Origin: Micropruina sp.
Lineage (GTDB): Bacteria > Actinomycetota > Actinomycetes > Propionibacteriales > Propionibacteriaceae
Reading direction: 5' to 3'
DNA: 64,000 bases
NCBI GenBank assembly: GCA_016711205.1
Contig: JADJTM010000003.1
Span: 124,001-188,000 of the forward strand
Made by a program: the position numbers and the translations under genes
Shown: positions 7,733 to 16,110 of the stretch, in pieces
Layout of the letters: each line of letters opens with the position of its first letter
How positions within the stretch are numbered: the first letter of the stretch is position 1
Notes under the pieces: generated by a model
Seen by the model: only the letters and a program-made list of their open reading frames with translations
Told to the model about the DNA's origin: nothing
Databases searched by the model: none

Positions 7733-8640
7733 GCACCGTGGCGCCGACAGTTCCTACCGGCCTGCGCGAAGACGAAATTCAGATCTACGACCTGCACAAG
7801 AGCTTCGGCCAGATCGAGGTGCTCAAGGGCATTTCGACGATCATCCGCCGCGGCGAGGTGGTGTGCGTGATCGGTCCGTCCGGCTCGGGCAAATCCACCC
7901 TGCTGCGTTGTGTCAACCTGCTCGAGCTGCCCACCTCGGGACGCATCTTCATCCTCAACCAGGAGATCACCGACCCCGACGCCTTCGCGGACGAGTTGCG
8001 CACCAAGATGGGCATGGTCTTTCAGCAGTTCAACCTGTTTCCGCACCTGACCGCGCTGCAGAACTGCACCGTCGCGCCGATCAACGTGCTGAAGCGGGAC
8101 AAGGCCACAGCCGAGACGAACGCACTCAAGAATCTGACCATGGTCGGGCTCGGTGACCGGGGCGACGCCTACCCCGCGCAGCTGTCCGGCGGCCAGCAGC
8201 AGCGGGTGGCGATCGCCCGCGCGCTGTCGATGGATCCCGAGTTGATGCTGTTCGACGAGCCGACCTCGGCGCTCGACCCCGAGTTGGTCGGCGATGTGCT
8301 CTCGGTGATGCGCCAGCTCGCCAAGTCGGGCATGACCATGATGGTGGTCACCCACGAGATGGCGTTCGCCCGTGAGGTGGCCGACCGGGTGATCTTCATG
8401 GACGGCGGCGTGATCGTCGAGGAGGGTCCGCCCGATGCGGTGATCGGCAACCCGCAGCACGAACGCACCCGCACGTTCCTGCGCCGGGTGCTCGACCCCA
8501 CCCACGTCGACACCGGCGCCGAGGACGACGCATATGCGGCACGGCACGAAGGGCTTCCCGACAAGGACGGCGACGGTCGGACCCCGATCCTCGGCGAGGG
8601 CCACCATTCGGCAGGGTTGGGCGGGGGCGGTCTGTTCTGA
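7729..8640 (+). CDS. Amino-acid ABC transporter ATPase
   Basis: A 303-aa GlnQ/HisP-type ATPase. Walker A is GPSGSGKST (about residue 46), the Q-loop is MVFQQFNLFP, the signature is LSGGQQQRVA, and Walker B is LMLFDEPTSALD followed by the switch histidine in VVTHEM. All catalytic residues are intact. The protein is longer than the usual 240-260 residues: the last 50 residues form a Gly/Asp/His-rich tail (GEGHHSAGLGGGGLF) of unknown function. It starts at the GTG overlapping the permease stop. A strong hairpin at 8751-8780 follows. Confidence 0.95.
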   Translation: MSTVAPTVPTGLREDEIQIYDLHKSFGQIEVLKGISTIIRRGEVVCVIGPSGSGKSTLLRCVNLLELPTSGRIFILNQEITDPDAFADELRTKMGMVFQQFNLFPHLTALQNCTVAPINVLKRDKATAETNALKNLTMVGLGDRGDAYPAQLSGGQQQRVAIARALSMDPELMLFDEPTSALDPELVGDVLSVMRQLAKSGMTMMVVTHEMAFAREVADRVIFMDGGVIVEEGPPDAVIGNPQHERTRTFLRRVLDPTHVDTGAEDDAYAARHEGLPDKDGDGRTPILGEGHHSAGLGGGGLF

Positions 8641-8750
8641 CACCGGTCGTGGCTCACCGTCGATGAAGCCTGTGACGACCGTCCCGACGGCCGTGAAGGG
8701 TGACGGAACCGTCCCCGACGCCTCTCGAGCGTCCCGTCCGTTCGGCGAAA

Positions 8751-8780
8751 CGACCCCCCACCCGCACGGGTGTGGGGTCG
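8751..8780 (+). terminator. Hairpin terminator after the importer operon
   Basis: Arms 8751-8764 (CGACCCCCCACCCG) and 8767-8780 pair at 13 of 14 positions around a minimal loop. No T-run follows, which is common in high-GC actinomycetes. It lies about 110 bp after the ATPase stop and 56 bp before the next gene. Confidence 0.65.
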
Positions 8781-8836
8781 CGTCGCGATATCGTGCCTGA
8801 GTCGAGTTACCGCGGCGCCACCTCTTGAGGAGCTTC

Positions 8837-9988
8837 ATGCAGGCCGATTCCTCCGCTCGCAAGCGGGTGCTGTTCCTGTTCTCCGACACCGGCGGCGGCC
8901 ACCGCTCCGCCACCCTGGCGATGATCGAGGCGCTCGGGCTGGAGTTTCCCGACACCTTCGACTGCAAGATGGTGGACGTCTTTCGCGACTACCTGCCCGC
9001 ACCGCTGCGGTACGCACCCGAGATCTACCCGCCGATGACCAAGTTTCCCGAGACCTGGGCGATCTCGTACCGCACCACCGACGGCAAGCGACGCTCACGG
9101 GCCGTGATCCGGATGCTGTTCCCGTACGTGGCGCGGGCGATCCGCCGGCTGTACCGCGAGAACCCGTCCGACATCATCGTGTCGGTGCATCCGCTGGTGA
9201 ACACGGCGATGCTGCGCACGATGAAGAAGCACCCCACACCCTTCATGACGGTGGTCACCGACATGGTCACCACCCACGCGTTCTGGTTCGACCGGCGCGC
9301 CGACCTGGTGGTGGTGCCGACGGACGAGGCCCGCGAGGTGGCGATCGAGTACGGCATTCCGGCCGGCAACGTGCGGGTGGTCGGGCTGCCGACCGCCGAG
9401 CGGTTCCGGGTGCCCACGTCCGACCCGATGGCGTTCCGCGTCCGGCAGGGCTGGCGGCGCGACCTGCCGGTGATTCTGGTGGTCGGCGGCGGCGACGGGT
9501 TGGGGCCGATGGAGGCGGTCGTCAAGGCCATCAACGAGGCCAAGCTCAACGCCACCCTGGTGGCCATCTGCGGCCGCAACGAGGGGTTGCAGCAGCGGCT
9601 GCGCGACCTGCCCTGGCAGATGCCGCACCACATCTACGGGTTCACCAAACAGATGCCCGAGTTCATGGCGGCCTCCGACATGCTGGTCACCAAGGCCGGG
9701 CCGGGCACCATCAGCGAGGGGTTCATCGCCGGGCTGCCGCTGGTGCTGTACTCGCGCCTGCCCGGGCAGGAGGACGGCAACGTCCAGTACGTGGTGAAGA
9801 AGCAGGCGGGGGTGTGGGCGCCCCGTCCGCACCAGGTGGTGCAGGCCGTCGCGAGCTGGGTGAACGATCCGGCGGCACTCAAGCGGGCGGCGCAGGCGAG
9901 CCGTCGGGTCGCCAAGCCGGACGCCGCCCGCGAGATCGCCCGCATCGTCGCCGACCGGGCCGGGGTCTACGCCCCGCTGAAGCGTTGA
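8837..9988 (+). CDS. MGDG-synthase-like glycosyltransferase (GT28)
   Basis: A 383-aa GT-B fold glycosyltransferase. The N-terminal MGDG-synthase domain is marked by FSDTGGGHRSATLAM (residues about 17-31), and the C-terminal nucleotide-sugar site by TKAGPGTISEGFIAGLPLVL (about 285-305). Relatives transfer sugars to diacylglycerol at the cytoplasmic face of the membrane, or glycosylate related lipids. The ATG at 8837 has GAGGAG 6 nt upstream; an in-frame TTG at 8825 lacks a site. It is monocistronic, bounded by hairpins at 8751-8780 and 10009-10042. Acceptor and sugar are not known. Confidence 0.88.
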   Translation: MQADSSARKRVLFLFSDTGGGHRSATLAMIEALGLEFPDTFDCKMVDVFRDYLPAPLRYAPEIYPPMTKFPETWAISYRTTDGKRRSRAVIRMLFPYVARAIRRLYRENPSDIIVSVHPLVNTAMLRTMKKHPTPFMTVVTDMVTTHAFWFDRRADLVVVPTDEAREVAIEYGIPAGNVRVVGLPTAERFRVPTSDPMAFRVRQGWRRDLPVILVVGGGDGLGPMEAVVKAINEAKLNATLVAICGRNEGLQQRLRDLPWQMPHHIYGFTKQMPEFMAASDMLVTKAGPGTISEGFIAGLPLVLYSRLPGQEDGNVQYVVKKQAGVWAPRPHQVVQAVASWVNDPAALKRAAQASRRVAKPDAAREIARIVADRAGVYAPLKR

Positions 9989-10008
9989 CGGCCCCTCCAC
10001 CGATGATG

Positions 10009-10042
10009 TGAGTTTCGGCACCTCAGACGGTGCCCAAACTCA
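10009..10042. terminator. Bidirectional hairpin between convergent genes
   Basis: TGAGTTT (10009-10015) and GGCACC (10017-10022) pair with GGTGCC (10029-10034) and AAACTCA (10036-10042), with one C/C mismatch and a 6-nt loop. It sits between the glycosyltransferase and the truncated hemoglobin, which converge, and could terminate both. Confidence 0.6.
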
Positions 10043-10068
10043 CTTTGGGTTCGAGGGCCTACTGACCC

Positions 10069-10479
10069 CTACTCGTCGAAGCTGTTCACCATGAAGGACG
10101 CCGCGCGGGTCAGGTAGTCGCGCATCGCCTCGTCGTCCTCAGGGTCGAGGTGCAGGGAGTCGAGGGCGCCCAGCATGTGGTGCAGCCACCGGTCGCGCTG
10201 GGTCGGGGTGACCGCATAGGGCCCGTGCCGCAAGCGCAGCCGCGGGTGGCCGCGCTGCTCGGAGTAGGTCTTCGGGCCCCCGAAGTACTGCTCCAGAAAC
10301 ATCCGCAGCCGGTCGGCCGCCGGGCCGAGATCCTGCTCCGGGTACAGGGCCCGCAACGGCGGATCAGCCGCGACCCCGACGTAGAAGCGGTGCACGAGAG
10401 CGTCGAAGGTGGCGTGCCCGCCGACCTTGTCGAAGAAGCTCTCAGTCTGCGGGACGCCCGAGTTGGGAATATTGGTCAT
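10069..10479 (-). CDS. Truncated hemoglobin, group II (GlbO-like)
   Basis: A 136-aa 2-on-2 globin. The B helix has FYVGV with the distal Tyr, the E/F region gives FGGPKTYSEQRGHPRLRLRH with the proximal His at its end, and QRDRWLHHM carries the Trp at G8 that marks group II. Members bind O2 or NO and are linked to oxygen handling or NO detoxification in the cytoplasm. The ATG at 10479 opens the conserved protein directly. The gene diverges from the Thr/Pro-rich membrane protein, sharing a 54-bp intergenic region. Confidence 0.93.
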   Translation of the reverse strand: MTNIPNSGVPQTESFFDKVGGHATFDALVHRFYVGVAADPPLRALYPEQDLGPAADRLRMFLEQYFGGPKTYSEQRGHPRLRLRHGPYAVTPTQRDRWLHHMLGALDSLHLDPEDDEAMRDYLTRAASFMVNSFDE

Positions 10480-10497
10480 GGTGACTACTCTGGGTGT

Positions 10498-10534
10498 TTG
10501 AGGTTGTAAACCCCGCAAGCATATGAGTGACACG
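10498..10534 (+). promoter_or_regulatory. Promoter of a probable leaderless mRNA
   Basis: TTGAGG (10498-10503) and TATGAG (10522-10527) are spaced 18 bp apart. The predicted start of transcription falls at the GTG at 10534, and there is no ribosome site before that codon. This points to leaderless translation, which is frequent in actinomycetes. Confidence 0.4.
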
Positions 10535-11343
10535 TGACGAAGACAGATATCGCCGAGAAGACCGACAAGACCCAGACTGCTGACAAGACCAAGACCGAGA
10601 CTGCTGAGCAGGCCAAGCTGTTGCAGCTGCCCCAGATCGCGGGCGGCGCACTGGCCGCGGTGACGTCCGCTGCCGTTGGCGCGCAGCTGGGCGTGGCCGG
10701 CACCCTGGTGGGCGCGGCCGTGGCGAGCGTGCTCGCCGCCGTTGCCGGCGCTTTCTACACCAGGGGGCTGGAGCACACCCGCGACGGCGTGAAGAAGATC
10801 GTGCTGCGCGACGCCGAGGGCGACACCGAGGTGTTGTACGTCCCGGACGAGGGTGCGCGCGAGAGTTCCGCTCAGACCACCGCCGTGCCGGTGCACGACA
10901 CGACGGACGCCAAGGGTCGCCCGGCGGGCCCCAGCCGCTCGACCGGCTCGACCGGCTCGGCCCGGTCGGCCAAGCGGTCCGGCTGGAGCAGCCCCTGGGC
11001 AGTCGTGGGCGGTATGGTCGCCACCGCCGCGGTCACCTTTGTGGTGGCCATGGGTCTGATCACCGGCTGGGAGTTCACCAGCGGGCAGTCCCTGGGCGGC
11101 AACGACGGCACCACGATCGGCCAGGTGAGCAACCGCCGTTCGTCGGCCACGCCGACGCCCTCGGCCAGCGCCAGCGCGTCCGCGCCCGCCAGCGCGACCC
11201 CGTCCGCCACGTCCACTCCCACGGCGACGCCCACGCCCACTCCCACCGAGACGGCGACGCCGACCGCGACCGCGACGCCCAGCGCGTCCGAGACCGAGCC
11301 GACGCCGGCCACGACCACGGGGACCGCACCCGGCAGCGAGTGA
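10534..11343 (+). CDS. Membrane protein with Thr/Pro/Ser-rich extracytoplasmic tail
   Basis: A 269-aa protein of unknown function. The first 30 residues are Lys/Thr/Asp rich (KTDKTQTADKTKTETAEQ). Next comes a Gly/Ala hydrophobic region (about 38-72, GGALAAVTSAAVGAQLGVAG), a cytoplasmic or linker stretch, and a clear membrane helix at about 152-172. The last 75 residues are almost entirely Ala, Thr, Ser, Pro and Glu (TPTATPTPTPTETATPT), as in wall-spanning, possibly O-mannosylated stalks. It could be a surface-exposed anchor protein. It diverges from the truncated hemoglobin. Confidence 0.8.
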   Translation: MTKTDIAEKTDKTQTADKTKTETAEQAKLLQLPQIAGGALAAVTSAAVGAQLGVAGTLVGAAVASVLAAVAGAFYTRGLEHTRDGVKKIVLRDAEGDTEVLYVPDEGARESSAQTTAVPVHDTTDAKGRPAGPSRSTGSTGSARSAKRSGWSSPWAVVGGMVATAAVTFVVAMGLITGWEFTSGQSLGGNDGTTIGQVSNRRSSATPTPSASASASAPASATPSATSTPTATPTPTPTETATPTATATPSASETEPTPATTTGTAPGSE

Positions 11344-11392
11344 GTTGGCCCGAGCGGCCAACCGCCCGTGGTCGCCTGACACACTGGGCCGG

Positions 11393-11905
11393 GTGACCAT
11401 CCACGACACGCATCCCTTCGCGGGCGACGGGTCGCAACGGCGCCCGGTGCGCCGGTTCCGCGGCCGATTGCCCGCGCCCGCGACGATCTGGGCGACGAGC
11501 GCGGGTGCGGGGCCGGTGGGTCTGACCGTGTCGTCCCTGGTGGTGGCCGACGGTGAGCCCGGTGAGATCATCGGCCTGATCGACCCGGCGTCCGACCTGT
11601 TCGATGCGATTGGCGAAACGGAACGCTGGGCGGTCAGCCTGCTCACGTTCGACGACCGGCAACTGTCGGACGCGATGGCCGGGCTGGCGCCGGCGCCCGG
11701 CGGTCCGTTCCGGATGGGGCGTTGGCGCGACACGCAGTGGGGTCCGGTGCTCGCCACCGCACCCGGCTGGCTGGGCGCCCGGCTGCTGACCGCGCCGGTC
11801 GAAGCGGGCTGGTCGATGCTGGTGCGAGGTGTGATCGAGCACGTCGAGATCGACGAGCTTGCGGCGCCGGTGGCCTACGTGCGGGGCCGCTACCGCGAGC
11901 TGTGA
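11393..11905 (+). CDS. Flavin reductase-like FMN-binding protein
   Basis: A 170-aa protein of the flavin reductase-like (split-barrel) family. AGPVGLTVSSLVVADGEPGEIIGLIDPASDLFDAI matches the FMN-binding core, and ERWAVSLLTFDDRQLSDAMAG fits the following segment. Such proteins reduce FMN for monooxygenases or act as stand-alone reductases. The GTG at 11393 lies 47 bp after the previous stop; the ribosome site is weak (GGGCCGG). No partner oxygenase is adjacent, so the pathway is unclear. Confidence 0.8.
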   Translation: MTIHDTHPFAGDGSQRRPVRRFRGRLPAPATIWATSAGAGPVGLTVSSLVVADGEPGEIIGLIDPASDLFDAIGETERWAVSLLTFDDRQLSDAMAGLAPAPGGPFRMGRWRDTQWGPVLATAPGWLGARLLTAPVEAGWSMLVRGVIEHVEIDELAAPVAYVRGRYREL

Positions 11906-12052
11906 ACCGATACGAAAGCGTCGGTGCGGCTGGCCCCCATTCGCCAGCAATGCACGCACTGGCGAGGTTCCCGGTGCGATCATCTATGCAGGGCGGCGTG
12001 ATGGGGTTACCTTGATCTGCATCGGCACGCACGCGGTCGTGAGAGGAGCTGG

Positions 12053-12400
12053 ATGAATCCCGTGTGGTTGATTCTCGCTTCGCTCGCCGCGGTCGCCGTG
12101 CTGGCTGTCGGCTTCGCCGTGCAGCAGATCATCGCCAAGCGGCGCTCGGCCCGCCGCCCGCTGGCCCCGCTGTGCACCACCGACGACCACCCCGAGATCG
12201 AGGTGCCGGCCCGTGAGGTGTTCAGTCGCGATGCCCTGATCAATCCCAACCGCACGCTCAACGTGCACGCCTGGGACAACACCCCCGATTCCGTACGTCC
12301 GACCGATCTCGACGGGGTGTTCGACGATGCCGCCGCCGAGCCATCGGTGATCGATCGCAGCTTCCTCACCGATCGGCGTCGTCCCGGCACGAACGGCTGA
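12053..12400 (+). CDS. Small single-pass membrane protein, 115 aa
   Basis: One N-terminal membrane helix (VWLILASLAAVAVLAVGFAV) is followed by a basic patch (KRRSARR) and a hydrophilic acidic domain of about 80 residues without a recognised motif. By the positive-inside rule the C-terminal part is cytoplasmic. The ATG at 12053 follows GAGGAGC. The TGA stop abuts the stop of the convergent DUF1353 gene with no base between them. Function unknown. Confidence 0.8.
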   Translation: MNPVWLILASLAAVAVLAVGFAVQQIIAKRRSARRPLAPLCTTDDHPEIEVPAREVFSRDALINPNRTLNVHAWDNTPDSVRPTDLDGVFDDAAAEPSVIDRSFLTDRRRPGTNG

Positions 12401-13429
12401 TCAGCCCTGGTCGCGTGGCATCGGCGGGGGTGGCTCCGACGGCGCCACCACGTCCAAGGTGTTGATCGGACCGCCCGACCCGCGCGCGAAGGCGTCCGGA
12501 ATCCACAGCACGTACAACGCCACCAGCGTGACCAGGCCGACCAGAACGACCCAGGGTCCCACGGTCGCGGTGAGCAGCGGCAGCACCGCGTCCCGGCGCA
12601 CGGGTGAGAAGGCCAGGGCCACCGAGCCGGCCACGAAGACCACCAGCCCCAGGGCACCCAACCAGCCGGGCACGCTCAGGCCGAACGGCAGCGTCCAGGG
12701 AGTGGACGACCACAGCGCCGCCAGCAGCACCAGCACCACCAGGGTCACCAGCGCCCGGACGATCCACCGGTCGCTGGCCCGGCCCGCCGACTTCAGCCGG
12801 ACGTCCGCCACCCCGGCCACCCCCAGCAGGGCCAGTCCCGTCACCAGCAGGACGATCGCGGCGACGGGCTGGCCGGGGCCGGGAAGGCTCTGCAACAGCC
12901 AAAGGGCCGCGAGCCACGCACCCAGGATCGCCGCGATCAGCACCGCGAAACCGGCCCGGTTCAGCCGCCAGTAGCGGTCCAGCGAGACCCCGCTCCACAG
13001 CACCAGTGACCGGAACCACGGCGCCTGAAAGTCCGGACGATCCGGGTCGCGCAGGGCCCGGTGAAACACCTCGTCCGCCGCGGATCGGGCGACGAACCGC
13101 CGGCTCGCTGTGGCCTTGTCGGCCTCGGCGCAGAGCCGGTCGTGCACCAGCACCGCCAGCGTGTGGCGTCCGTAGCTGGCGAGCAGTCCCCACAGCATGC
13201 CCGGCACGCTGGCCAGGTCGGTGTCGGCGCTGGTGATCGCCAGCCAGCGCTGGTCGCCGTCCGGGGCGTCGGCCGGGGTGGCGGGCAGGGCGGCGTCCAG
13301 GGCGGGGGGCAGCGGACGATCGGGCGCGTACCAGAACGGCGTCACCAGGCTGAACAGCCGTGGCGTGTCGACCTGCAGGCGCACCCCGGTGGTGGTCGGA
13401 TCGGAGCCCGGCGGCAGCGCGTACGGCAT
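12401..13429 (-). CDS. DUF1353 domain protein with membrane C-terminus
   Basis: A 342-aa protein. Residues about 55-130 fit the DUF1353 family (TSADTDLASVPGMLWGLL, then TLAVLVHDRLCAEADK and DEVFHRALRD); the conserved D..SVP and HD pair suggests a metal-binding or hydrolytic core, but no activity is established. The C-terminal half holds about six membrane helices. Members are often phage- or membrane-associated; the added membrane half is specific to this type. The ATG at 13429 starts the conserved part; an open frame upstream to 13693 overlaps the tdh gene. Confidence 0.75.
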   Translation of the reverse strand: MPYALPPGSDPTTTGVRLQVDTPRLFSLVTPFWYAPDRPLPPALDAALPATPADAPDGDQRWLAITSADTDLASVPGMLWGLLASYGRHTLAVLVHDRLCAEADKATASRRFVARSAADEVFHRALRDPDRPDFQAPWFRSLVLWSGVSLDRYWRLNRAGFAVLIAAILGAWLAALWLLQSLPGPGQPVAAIVLLVTGLALLGVAGVADVRLKSAGRASDRWIVRALVTLVVLVLLAALWSSTPWTLPFGLSVPGWLGALGLVVFVAGSVALAFSPVRRDAVLPLLTATVGPWVVLVGLVTLVALYVLWIPDAFARGSGGPINTLDVVAPSEPPPPMPRDQG

Positions 13430-13535
13430 GCCGCGAAGGCTACCGTTGTGGACGCCCTCAGCGGTCCGCTGCGCGCGGCCCGACGACGCTGGGGGGCACG
13501 TCCGAGTAGCCTCGCCCTGGACGAAGGGGGCACCG

Positions 13536-14573
13536 GTGCGGGCGCTGGCGAAACTGACGGCGGGGCCGGGACTGCAACTGGTCGATCGACCCGAGCCGGT
13601 GTGCGGCCCGTGGGACGTGAAGATCCGGGTGCTGCGGGCCGGGCTGTGCGGCACCGACCTGCACCTGCAGCAGTGGGACGAGTGGGCGGCCACTCAGGTG
13701 CACGCGCCGCAGACCATCGGGCACGAGTTCTTCGGCGAGATCGTCGAAGTGGGCGCCGAGGTCAAGGAACTGCAGCCCGGTGACCCCTGCTCGGCCGAGG
13801 GTCACATCGTGTGCGGCTACTGCCGCAACTGCCGGGCCGGGCGCCGCCACCAGTGCATCCGCACCGTCGGCTTGGGGGTCAACACCGACGGAGCCTTCGC
13901 CGACTTCGTGGTGGTGCCGGTCGAGAACGTGTGGAAGCACCCCTCCTGGGTCGATCCCGAGCTGGGGGCGATCTTCGACCCGCTCGGCAACGCCACCCAC
14001 ACCACGCTGCAGTGGCCGCTGGTCGGCGAGGACGTGCTGATCACCGGCGCGGGCCCGATCGGGGTGATGGCCGCGGCGATCGCCCGGCACGCCGGCGCCC
14101 GGCACGTGGTGGTCACCGACATGGCCGACTTTCGGCTCGACCTGGCCAAGTCGGCGGGGGCGGACGTGGTGGTCAACGTGGGCACCACCCGCATCGCGGA
14201 CGCGCAGCGCGCGCTCGGTATGCGCGAGGGGTTCGACGTGGCGCTGGAGATGTCCGGCTCGCCGCAGGCGGTGGCCGAGCTGATCGACAACATGAACCAC
14301 GGCGGCAAGGTCGCCATGCTGGGGCTGCCGAAGAGCCCCTACCCGATCGACTGGGGCAAGGTGATCACCCACATGTTGACGATCAAGGGCATCTACGGCC
14401 GCGAGATGTTCGAGACCTGGTACCTGATGACCTCGATGCTCTCGACCTCACCCACGCTGGCCGACGCGGTGCGTTCGGTGATCACCCACCGGTTCCCGGC
14501 CGAGCAGTGGCAGGACGCGTTCGACGTGGCCCGCTCGGGCCAATGCGGCAAGGTGATCCTCGACTGGACGTAG
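13536..14573 (+). CDS. tdh: L-threonine 3-dehydrogenase
   Basis: A 345-aa zinc-dependent medium-chain dehydrogenase that oxidises L-threonine to 2-amino-3-ketobutyrate with NAD+. Catalytic zinc ligands are Cys38 (GLCGTDLH) and the His-Glu of GHEFFGE; the structural zinc site is CGYCRNCRAGRRHQC. The NAD loop is GAGPIG. HTTLQWPLVGEDVLITGAG and the HMLTIKGIYGREMFETWY segment are characteristic of Tdh. The GTG at 13536 is preceded by GAAGGGGG. Its usual partner kbl lies 2.5 kb downstream beyond a repeat cluster and an ABC exporter. Confidence 0.95.
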   Translation: MRALAKLTAGPGLQLVDRPEPVCGPWDVKIRVLRAGLCGTDLHLQQWDEWAATQVHAPQTIGHEFFGEIVEVGAEVKELQPGDPCSAEGHIVCGYCRNCRAGRRHQCIRTVGLGVNTDGAFADFVVVPVENVWKHPSWVDPELGAIFDPLGNATHTTLQWPLVGEDVLITGAGPIGVMAAAIARHAGARHVVVTDMADFRLDLAKSAGADVVVNVGTTRIADAQRALGMREGFDVALEMSGSPQAVAELIDNMNHGGKVAMLGLPKSPYPIDWGKVITHMLTIKGIYGREMFETWYLMTSMLSTSPTLADAVRSVITHRFPAEQWQDAFDVARSGQCGKVILDWT

Positions 14574-14683
14574 GGGGCGTCCATCGCGATCCAGTTACGA
14601 CTGGACGCTTCGCGCACCACTGACGCGTTACACGGAGAAAGTCGTGGGACAACCCGGCAGTAGTGCTGCCGAGCGGCGGTCGG

Positions 14684-14950
14684 GGTCGTCCCCGTCATCC
14701 CGGGTCGTCCCTGTCATCCCGGGTCGTCCCCGTCATCCCGGGTCGTCCCTGTCATCCCGGCGGACGCCGGGATCTCGGCGTTCCGGGTCGTCCCTGTCAT
14801 CGCGGGTCGTCCCTGTCATCCCGGCGGACGCCGGGATCTCGGCGTTCCGGGTCGTCCCTGTCATCGCGGGTCCTCCCCGTCATCCCGGCGGAGGCCGGGA
14901 TCTCGGCGTTCCTGCTCGTCTTCGTCATCCCGGCGGACGCCGGGATCTCG
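14684..14950. repeat. REP-like tandem repeat cluster
   Basis: Copies of a short unit GGGTCGTCC(C/T)GTCATCCC (18 bp) lead into three 64-bp spaced copies of a palindromic core, CGGCGGACGCCGGGATCTC, starting at 14758, 14822 and 14886, with a fourth core at 14931. The core is a self-complementary hairpin (CCCGGCG/CGCCGGG). The same core occurs at about 26.6 kb and 55.5 kb. The rest of the 14574-15015 gap holds a small hairpin just after the tdh stop (about 14577-14609) and no gene. Confidence 0.8.
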
Positions 14951-15015
14951 CGAGCACTGGGCAGCGAACTCGGCGCGTGCCACGTCCGTTTCCCTAGCCG
15001 CGCTACCGTCACTGC

Positions 15016-16110
15016 ATGACCGACCACCCCCACGATGCGGCGCTCGCCGTCCGTGTCACCGGCCTGCGCAAGACCTACCGCGCGATCGCAGCCGTCGACA
15101 ACCTGACCATGACGGTGCCGAAGGGCGGCGTCCACGGGTTTCTCGGGCCCAACGGCTCGGGCAAGACCACCACGATCCGCATGCTGCTGGGCCTGCTGCG
15201 CGCCGAGGCCGGCACCATGGAGCTGTTCGGCGAACCGGTGCCGCAGCGGCTGCCGCAGGTGATCGACCGGGTCGGCGCCATCGTCGAACAGCCGCGGTTC
15301 TTCGAGAACTTCACGGGTCGCAAGAACCTCGCGCTGCTCGCTCAGGGCATCGGGGTGCCGATCAACCGGGTGGGTGAGGTGTTGGAGCAGGTCGGCCTCG
15401 GGCCGCGGGCGACCAGCGCCTTCCGCACCTACTCCCTCGGCATGAAGCAGCGGCTCGCGGTGGCGGCCACCCTGTTGAAGAACCCCGATCTGCTGATCTT
15501 CGACGAACCCACCAACGGCCTCGACCCGCAGGGCATCCACGAGTTTCGCAGCACCATGCGGGCGCTCGCCGATTCCGGACGCACCGTGCTCGTCTCGAGC
15601 CACATTCTGGCCGAGGTGCAGCAGATCGCCGACACCGTCACGATCATCGCCCGCGGACGCACCCTGGCCGAGGGGCCGGTCGGTACCCTGCTGGCCGGTG
15701 CCGCCGACCCGGTGCGCGTCGTGGTCGGCGACGCCGCGGCGGCAGCGCGGGTGCTGACCGAAGCCGGGCTGACCGTTCAACCGGACGCCGCAGCCCTGCT
15801 GATCACCCGAGCCGAGGCCGCGGTGCACCCGGCCGAAGTCGCGCGGCTGCTCGGTGTGCGTGGGCTGTGGGTCAGCGAGTTGAGCGTGCAGCGACGCAAC
15901 CTGGAACAGCTCTACCTGCAACTCACCGAACCCGGTCAGCAGCCGGCCGGACACACCCTGTTCGAGCCCCCGACCGGGCCCGGTGGACGGCCGGCCGGAC
16001 CGGGAGCGCCCGGGCAGGGAACGCCCGCGCCGGGAACGTCCGGGCAGGGGACCTCGGGGCCGGGAACGTCCGAGCAGTGGGCGCCCGAGAACCGTGGCGG
16101 TGCGGCGTGA
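15016..16110 (+). CDS. ABC exporter ATPase
   Basis: A 364-aa ATPase of the DrrA/CcmA type. Walker A is GPNGSGKTTT, the signature is the variant YSLGMKQRL, and Walker B is LLIFDEPTNGLDP with the switch His in VSSHIL. After residue 310 there is a low-complexity Gly/Pro/Thr tail (PGQGTPAPGTSGQGTSGPGT) not needed for ATPase function. Paired with the adjacent permease it should move a drug, lipid or peptide outward; the substrate is unknown. The ATG at 15016 lacks a strong ribosome site. The stop overlaps the permease start by 4 bp. Confidence 0.9.
   Translation: MTDHPHDAALAVRVTGLRKTYRAIAAVDNLTMTVPKGGVHGFLGPNGSGKTTTIRMLLGLLRAEAGTMELFGEPVPQRLPQVIDRVGAIVEQPRFFENFTGRKNLALLAQGIGVPINRVGEVLEQVGLGPRATSAFRTYSLGMKQRLAVAATLLKNPDLLIFDEPTNGLDPQGIHEFRSTMRALADSGRTVLVSSHILAEVQQIADTVTIIARGRTLAEGPVGTLLAGAADPVRVVVGDAAAAARVLTEAGLTVQPDAAALLITRAEAAVHPAEVARLLGVRGLWVSELSVQRRNLEQLYLQLTEPGQQPAGHTLFEPPTGPGGRPAGPGAPGQGTPAPGTSGQGTSGPGTSEQWAPENRGGAA

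Noticed and set aside
9095..10021. Long minus-strand open frame opposite the glycosyltransferase gene
   Set aside because: It mirrors the codons of a conserved gene, is rich in His/Arg/Gly/Asp, and lacks a ribosome site or domain.
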